Source: Deltaproteobacteria bacterium (GTDB lineage: Bacteria; Myxococcota_A; UBA9160; UBA6930). From it: 64,000 nt of DNA. The first letter of the stretch is position 1. Each line of letters begins with the position of its first letter. Of this stretch, positions 59,990 to 64,000 are shown piece after piece. A program made the translations under genes and the position numbers. The notes beneath the pieces are model-generated. The model searched no databases. It was not told the DNA's origin and saw nothing but the letters and a program-made list of their open reading frames with translations. The stretch lies in contig VGRF01000007.1 in the NCBI GenBank assembly GCA_016875395.1, positions 99,271 through 163,270 of the forward strand, given 5' to 3'.

Positions 59990-60352
59990 TCAGCGCCGGC
60001 TCGCCTTGCGGCCCGCCGCTCGCATCACCTTGTTCGCGGGCTTCTGTGCACCGGCGATGGCGAGGCGCTTGTCCCCGAACTGGGCGACGAGCTCCAGTGT
60101 GCCGCCGAGCGCTTCGACGTAGCGCCGCAGCGTCGTGACGAGGCAGTCATCGAAATCCGAGCGCGCCTCCAGGCGCGAGATGTCTGCTTGATCGATGAGG
60201 GATTGCTCGGCGACATCCACCTGCGTCTTGCCGGCAGCCTCTCGCAAAGTCTTCAGGGATAGATGGACGCCGCGCGCAGCGCCAAGGCCACGGCCGAGAA
60301 CGCGCACAGGCTCGGTTCCAGACGCTGACCGGCGCTTCGCTGCTTGACTCAT
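59990..60352 (-). CDS. Xre-family HTH protein, probable antitoxin
   Basis: A 120-residue protein with an Xre-type helix-turn-helix: L-K-T-L-R-E-A-A-G-K-T-Q-V-D-V-A-E...I-D-Q-A-D-I-S-R-L-E, followed by L-R-R-Y-V-E-A-L-G-G-T-L-E-L, the typical end of HTH antitoxins. The basic C-terminus is unusual. Its start overlaps the BrnT stop (ATGA, 60349-60352), so the pair is translated together, toxin first. Confidence 0.8.
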   Translation of the reverse strand: MSQAAKRRSASGTEPVRVLGRGLGAARGVHLSLKTLREAAGKTQVDVAEQSLIDQADISRLEARSDFDDCLVTTLRRYVEALGGTLELVAQFGDKRLAIAGAQKPANKVMRAAGRKASRR

Positions 60353-60678
60353 GGATTGCCTCCCGTCTGATAGACGTCTCGCTCGGCGCGCGTTGCTGGC
60401 CGCGCGCTGATGATTCGATCTCGCGCACCACGCTCGACATGAACGACGTACAGCAACCGCTCTCGGATCGATCGGCCGAGGATCACGACTCGATCCGTGC
60501 TGGATCCGTCGTCGAGGTACACAGCGGCTGGACCTGCGAAGACTGTGGCCGCCTCGGGGAAGGAAACGCCGTGCTTCGCGAGATTCGACTCGGCCTTCTT
60601 GTCGTCCCACTCGAAGTCGCCATCGATGACAGTCGCCACAGCACGACACAGTATGGAGTGCGTCCCATAGGGCGTCAA
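60349..60678 (-). CDS. BrnT-like toxin (DUF497)
   Basis: A protein of 109 residues from ATG 60678, or 96 from GTG 60639. The core F-E-W-D-D-K-K-A-E-S-N-L-A-K-H-G-V-S-F, Y-V-V-H-V-E-R-G and R-I-I-S-A-R-P-A-T-R-A-E-R is the BrnT RNase signature. BrnT normally pairs with the ribbon-helix-helix BrnA; here its partner is an Xre-type HTH protein instead. Confidence 0.82.
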   Translation of the reverse strand: MTPYGTHSILCRAVATVIDGDFEWDDKKAESNLAKHGVSFPEAATVFAGPAAVYLDDGSSTDRVVILGRSIRERLLYVVHVERGARDRIISARPATRAERDVYQTGGNP

Positions 60679-60751
60679 ACCGCCGCGAGGTCTTCGTAGG
60701 CGAGGGGCCGCTGTCGCGCCGTGTAGTTGCCGGCCTGTGATGCTCCGCTCG

Positions 60752-60781
60752 GCGTTGTTGCGGGAGCTGAGCGCGGCGTAG
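60752..60781 (+). repeat. 30-bp direct repeat, right copy
   Basis: Identical to 59655-59684, the 3' end of tetR including its TAG. It lies 25 bases before the deacylase gene and marks the right border of the islet. Confidence 0.85.
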
Positions 60782-60806
60782 GCTCTGAGCTCGCTCGGAG
60801 GCGCGC

Positions 60807-62510
60807 ATGCCCAGCTACGACCTCGTCATCGCCGGCGGCACCGTGATCGACGGGCTGCGCACGCCGCGCTTCACCGCGGACGTCGCGATCCGCGACGGCC
60901 GCATCGCCGCGATCGGCTCGGTCGCGCGCTCGGACGCAGCGCGCGTGATCGATGCGCGCGGGCAGATCGTGTGCCCCGGCTTCGTCGACCTGCACACCCA
61001 CTACGACTCGCAGGTGTTCTGGGATCCGTACTGCACGATCTCGGGCTGGCACGGCGTCACGTCCGTCGTGATCGGAAACTGCGGCTTCGGCTTCGCGCCC
61101 GTGAAGCCCGCGGATCGCACGCGCTCGATGCTCACGATGGAGCGCAACGAGGCGGTGCGCGCGACGACGATGGCGGCGGGCATGCCGTGGGACTGGGAGA
61201 CGTACCCGGAGTTTCTCGACAGCCTCGATCGCACGCCGAAGGGGCTGAACCTGCTCAGCTACGTCGGGCTGAACCCGCTGATGACCTACGTGATGGGCCT
61301 CGACGCCGCGAAGAGCCGCGGCGCGACGGCGAGCGAGCGCGCCGAGATGGCGCGCCTGCTCGGCGAAGCGCTCGACGCGGGCGGCTGCGGCTTCTCCGCG
61401 CAGCTGTTAGGGCCGAACTCGGTGCAGCGCGACTTCGACGGCACGCCCATGATCACCGACACGATGTCGCACGACGACCTCGTGTTCTTCGCAGGCGTGC
61501 TGCGCGAGAAGGGGCGCGGCTTCATCCAAGTCATCGGCGCGGACGCGAAGCTCACCGAGAGATTGTGCGAGGCGAGCGGGCGCCCCGTCGTATGGAACGC
61601 GCTCGTGCTCGCGGCGGACCAGCACGGCATCACGTACGGCCAGTACCGCGACGTGATCCGCTGGATCGACGACGCCAACGCGCGCGGGCTGCGCGTCTTC
61701 GCGCAGGCGCTCACCTGCCAGAACAATTACGAGTTCAGCCTCGACGAGTGGAACCTGTTCGACTCGATTCCCGCGTGGCGCGCCGTGACGATGGGCACGC
61801 CTGCCGAGCGCGCGGCGAAGATGCGCGACGCCGCGCATCGCGACGCGCTGCGCGCGAGCTTCGACCCGAAGCAGACGCTCGTGGGCGCAACCGTCACGGC
61901 GATTCCGGATCTCGTCGTGAGCGAGGTCGGCAAGCGCGAGCTCGACGAGTACGTCGGCTTCTCGGTCGGCGAGATCGCGGCGAAGCTCGGCGCGCACCCG
62001 GTCGACGCGATGCTCGACCTCGCGCTCGCAGACGACCTGCGCACGCGCTTCGCGACGCCGCCGCAGAAGATCGACATGACCGCGATGCGCGAAGTCGTGA
62101 ACTCGAGCTTCGCGCTCCCCGGCGTGTCCGACGGCGGCGCGCACATGAAGTTCCTCACGCTCGGCCGCTACCCGACCGAGTTCCTGAGCCTGCTCGTGCG
62201 CGACAACGGCCTCATGGATCTGGAGCAGGCGCACTGGCGCCTCTCCGCATATCCCGCGCTCGCCGCCGGCATTCGGGACCGCGGCTTCCTGCGCGAAGGC
62301 GCGCCTGCGGACGTGCTCGTGTACGACCTCGAGCGCCTACGCATCCTGCCGACCGGGCGCCTCCACGACTTCCCCGCCGGCGACTGGCGCATCGCGTGCA
62401 AAGCCGACGGCTACCGCTTCGTGATCGTGAACGGCGAGATCACGTTCGAAGACGGCGTATGCACGGGCGCGACGCCGGGGAAGCTGCTGAGACACGGGCG
62501 GTCGGGTTGA
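60807..62510 (+). CDS. N-acyl-D-amino-acid deacylase-like amidohydrolase
   Basis: A 567-residue metal-dependent amidohydrolase: L-V-I-A-G-G-T-V-I-D-G at the N-terminus, F-V-D-L-H-T-H-Y-D-S-Q (metal-binding H-x-H), I-G-N-C-G-F-G-F-A-P and G-V-S-D-G-G-A-H (late aspartate). The D-L-H-T-H-Y-D and G-N-C-G-x-x-x-A-P motifs mark the D-aminoacylase branch, though many members act on other cyclic amides. GGAGGCGCGC precedes ATG 60807. Ends near the cassette region. Confidence 0.88.
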   Translation: MPSYDLVIAGGTVIDGLRTPRFTADVAIRDGRIAAIGSVARSDAARVIDARGQIVCPGFVDLHTHYDSQVFWDPYCTISGWHGVTSVVIGNCGFGFAPVKPADRTRSMLTMERNEAVRATTMAAGMPWDWETYPEFLDSLDRTPKGLNLLSYVGLNPLMTYVMGLDAAKSRGATASERAEMARLLGEALDAGGCGFSAQLLGPNSVQRDFDGTPMITDTMSHDDLVFFAGVLREKGRGFIQVIGADAKLTERLCEASGRPVVWNALVLAADQHGITYGQYRDVIRWIDDANARGLRVFAQALTCQNNYEFSLDEWNLFDSIPAWRAVTMGTPAERAAKMRDAAHRDALRASFDPKQTLVGATVTAIPDLVVSEVGKRELDEYVGFSVGEIAAKLGAHPVDAMLDLALADDLRTRFATPPQKIDMTAMREVVNSSFALPGVSDGGAHMKFLTLGRYPTEFLSLLVRDNGLMDLEQAHWRLSAYPALAAGIRDRGFLREGAPADVLVYDLERLRILPTGRLHDFPAGDWRIACKADGYRFVIVNGEITFEDGVCTGATPGKLLRHGRSG

Positions 62511-62599
62511 CGGTGCAGGTTTCTCCGCTGCGCTAGCCGAATCAAGTCGGCTGCCGCCCTCTCGCCGAGCGCGCCGCCAGACTCTACCGAGGTGGATCG

Positions 62600-62640
62600 G
62601 AGCGCGGCCCTTGACGTTCAGCTGCAGCGCCTTGTTAGGC
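62600..62640 (-). mobile_element. Half attC-like site
   Basis: On the minus strand GCCTAACAAGGCGCTGCAGC (from 62640 leftward) matches the R''-side of integron attC sites and the right site's GCCCAACAAGGC. No matching R' core (GTTRRRY) was found in the 130 bases to its left, so the site looks truncated, ending against the deacylase gene. Confidence 0.45.
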
Positions 62641-62751
62641 CGCACCTTCATCGTAGATCCTCGAATAGTCAGCGAACTGGCTGTCCTGGAGATCATCTTC
62701 GATCACGCGCTTGGCGACATCGAAGTCGACGACGTAGCAGCACACTTCCAT
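62635..62751 (-). CDS. Small ORF ending in attC core
   Basis: A 38-codon ORF (M-E-V-C-C-Y-V-V-D-F-D-V-A-K-R-V-I-E-D and on to Y-D-E-G-A-A) whose TAA stop lies inside the attC-like core GCCTAAC, a feature of integron cassette genes. The frame is open further upstream but without a start codon. Ribosome-binding site weak. It may be the 3' remnant of a longer cassette gene. Function unknown. Confidence 0.45.
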   Translation of the reverse strand: MEVCCYVVDFDVAKRVIEDDLQDSQFADYSRIYDEGAA

Positions 62752-62818
62752 GGTGCCCGAACCAATGCTCCCACCATCACAAAACCCGAGGCCGCGGCGC
62801 CCGACAAGAGCATGGGCC

Positions 62819-63463
62819 CTACAACTCGTCGCGCATCACCATGCCAAGGAATGTGTAGATCGCGGGCAAGCTTGCCTTCGGATCAGATTTCTTCAGAACG
62901 AGCGAGGACTCAACAGACCCTGCTCCGACGACGCCACCGCTTGCGTCCTGTCCGGATAAAGAAAAGAACTCCGAGTCGCCGACGCGATACTGCTCGGAGA
63001 TCTCGATTGAGCCAAGGCCCCTCTCTGCAAGCGACGCGCGGAACTCGCCGACTGAAACGGGCTCGAAATCTTTCTCCACAGTTCCGTTGTGAAGAGCACT
63101 GAAGAGAAACGCAAACCCCGAGTACGCGAGCACGAGGTCCTGGTTTGTCAGCTTGTCGTATGGAAGGTCGCCCGCGAACGACCAGGTGATCGGATTCACG
63201 AAGCCCTTGCCTCGCGAACCGTCGGGCATCTCGTACTCGACGACATGAACTGGAATCGGCGCGGCCTCGCCTGCGATGGTCGCGGGGATCGTCTCGATGA
63301 ACCTGACGCTCTTCGGCTTCACCCCAAACTCCATAGGATGAGCCAACCAGTCGGAGAGCGTCGCCTCTGCCTCCTCATTGCTCACGGTCGCGGCCTCCGG
63401 TGCTGCACCCAGATGGCATCCCGAGAAGACCAAGGCGGCGATTGCACGCGAAAGCCTTCTCAA
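62819..63463 (-). CDS. Hypothetical lipoprotein, probable integron cassette gene
   Basis: A 214-residue protein with a lipoprotein signal (R-A-I-A-A-L-V-F-S-G-C). The mature part has A-D-I-like beta structure with N-P-I-T-W-S-F-A-G-D and Y-S-G-F-A-F-L-F-S-A-L, and more Lys, Asn and Tyr than its neighbours. No family recognised. It begins 38 bases after the attC-like site at 63501, the usual spacing for a cassette gene, and its composition suggests foreign origin. Confidence 0.72.
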   Translation of the reverse strand: MRRLSRAIAALVFSGCHLGAAPEAATVSNEEAEATLSDWLAHPMEFGVKPKSVRFIETIPATIAGEAAPIPVHVVEYEMPDGSRGKGFVNPITWSFAGDLPYDKLTNQDLVLAYSGFAFLFSALHNGTVEKDFEPVSVGEFRASLAERGLGSIEISEQYRVGDSEFFSLSGQDASGGVVGAGSVESSLVLKKSDPKASLPAIYTFLGMVMRDEL

Positions 63464-63500
63464 GTGAGAACACCTCCGGGCGCGGCGTTCTACTGCGGCC

Positions 63501-63655
63501 GCCTAACGGATCGGCAATAAGCTGCCGGCCGCCCGTGAACCTACCACGCGTGCTCCGGAGGCCGGCCGCGCGGCGACCCCGGACCGGCAGGCCGACGGCC
63601 CCGCTCGATGCGCACCTGTGAGCGGAGGCCGGTCAGCGTCATTGCCTTGTTGGGC
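63501..63655 (-). mobile_element. attC-like integron recombination site
   Basis: Read on the minus strand, the site begins with core GCCCAAC (63655-63649) and ends with core GTTAGGC (63507-63501), matching RYYYAAC...GTTRRRY. The inner flanks are inverted: GGCAATGACGCTGACCGGCC on one side pairs with GGCCGGCAGCTTATTGCC on the other with a few bulges, as in folded attC hairpins. The 155-base length is at the long end of known sites. Confidence 0.7.
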
Positions 63656-63870
63656 GGCGTGCGACGGCTGTCCGTGGACCGACACATAGATCCGCATGCA
63701 ACCCCCGAGTAGGCCTAACTTCTTGAGTAGCGCCCGATCTGGGATCGCCTTCTTGCCCGTGCGGTCTGTGGTGGTCGAGAGAGCCGGCCCGATGTTCATG
63801 TAAATGCTGGGATGCCTGTCGAACGCGTGCTGCAGGGACTCGGCGTCGGCTCGAGCTTCGGGTGAGCACA
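63503..63870 (-). pseudogene. Cassette ORF cut by IS element
   Basis: The minus-strand frame from about 63870 to 63656 encodes protein-like sequence (D-A-E-S-L-Q-H-A-F-D-R-H-P-S-I-Y-M-N-I-G, G-C-M-R-I-Y-V-S-V-H-G) with no start of its own before the IS end. The frame then runs through the whole attC-like site to a TAG in its GTTAGGC core. It is probably the 3' part of a cassette gene whose 5' end was displaced by the IS3-type element. Function unknown. Confidence 0.45.
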
Positions 63871-63944
63871 CCGTGACCTGCTGGCCGATTCTCGGACCGA
63901 CTGATTCTTGAGAGAGAATGGCTTCCGACGGAAAGGAAGCCCCC

Positions 63945-64000
63945 ATGAAGAAGAGTCGGTTTACGGAAGAGCAGATGGTGAAGATTCTGCGCGAGGCGGA
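63945..64000 (+). CDS. IS3-family transposase OrfA (start only)
   Basis: The last 56 bases encode M-K-K-S-R-F-T-E-E-Q-M-V-K-I-L-R-E-A, the well-known N-terminus of IS3-family OrfA helix-turn-helix proteins (IS407/IS1407-like groups). GGAAAGGAAG lies upstream of ATG 63945. The left end of the element is probably near 63874 (TGACCTG...), about 70 bases upstream. The rest of the element is outside the window. Confidence 0.85.
   Translation, partial: MKKSRFTEEQMVKILREA

Noticed and set aside
3941..61414. Intragenic CCTAAC/GTTAGG hexamers as integron attC cores
   Set aside because: Within genes they lack the paired core and the inverted arms of attC sites. Only the 62.6 and 63.5 kb sites have such context.
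1..64000. CRISPR arrays, tRNA or rRNA genes
   Set aside because: No regularly spaced repeats, no tRNA T-arm/acceptor patterns and no rRNA-like stretch were noticed. A covariance-model scan could still find a tRNA missed by eye.

Overview
The window is very G+C-rich (roughly 70% by eye) and densely coded, with many 4-base start/stop overlaps. Lipoprotein signal sequences with lipoboxes, signal peptidase II, glnE, serC and a soil-type load of CoA, P450 and flavin-monooxygenase genes suggest a Gram-negative bacterium of the deltaproteobacterial grade (Myxococcota, Desulfobacterota or Binatota-like). The taxon cannot be fixed from the sequence alone.

Left part (1-22.3 kb), mostly housekeeping: a partial gene at the edge, a Ski2-like/DUF3516 helicase, serC, a type-B carboxylesterase, glnE, a histidine phosphatase with a tandemly duplicated tail and long REP-like palindromes, a CaiB/BaiF CoA-transferase, a YhbY-type RNA-binding protein, a lytic transglycosylase and endonuclease III. 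Directly after nth lies the most striking gene of the window: a thioredoxin-fold ArsC-like protein with an in-frame TGA in a U-T-S-C motif, a good ribosome-binding site before the upstream ATG, and a bacterial-SECIS-like hairpin just after the TGA. From 15.4 to 22.3 kb run three strings of translationally coupled small genes (VOC, DUF4019-like lipoprotein, HAD, lspA, GNAT, DUF456, NTF2-like, zinc ribbon, lipase).

Middle part (22.3-49.3 kb), accessory metabolism: glutathione transferases, an aquaporin, GNATs, a Rieske oxygenase beside a styrene-oxide-isomerase-like membrane protein, three enoyl-CoA hydratases and a dienoyl-CoA-reductase-like SDR, an aminotransferase/PIN operon of visibly lower G+C, dcd, an MBL hydrolase cut short by an amber codon, a MerR gene facing a promoter with the 19-bp spacer typical of MerR control, two acyl-CoA-ligase operons, and a TetR-led four-subunit 2-oxoacid:ferredoxin oxidoreductase operon ending in an isochorismatase-fold protein that lacks the catalytic residues.

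Right part (49.3-62.5 kb): a nine-gene leftward operon with three P450s (one of the CYP51 sterol-demethylase type), two LLM flavin oxidoreductases, a 3Fe-4S ferredoxin, an aldehyde dehydrogenase, an SDR and an NTF2-like protein. It faces a 3-hydroxyisobutyrate-dehydrogenase-like gene and a tetR across an inverted-repeat operator. This looks like an oxidative pathway for a steroid, terpenoid or other lipophilic substrate. A small toxin-antitoxin islet (BrnT plus Xre) sits between perfect 30-bp direct repeats copied from the end of tetR, followed by an N-acyl-D-amino-acid-deacylase-like gene.

Right edge (62.5-64 kb): an integron-cassette-like segment, with a full attC-like site, a half site whose core contains the stop codon of a small ORF, a lipoprotein cassette gene, and the start of an IS3-family element that appears to interrupt a further cassette ORF. 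No tRNA, rRNA or CRISPR array was seen.
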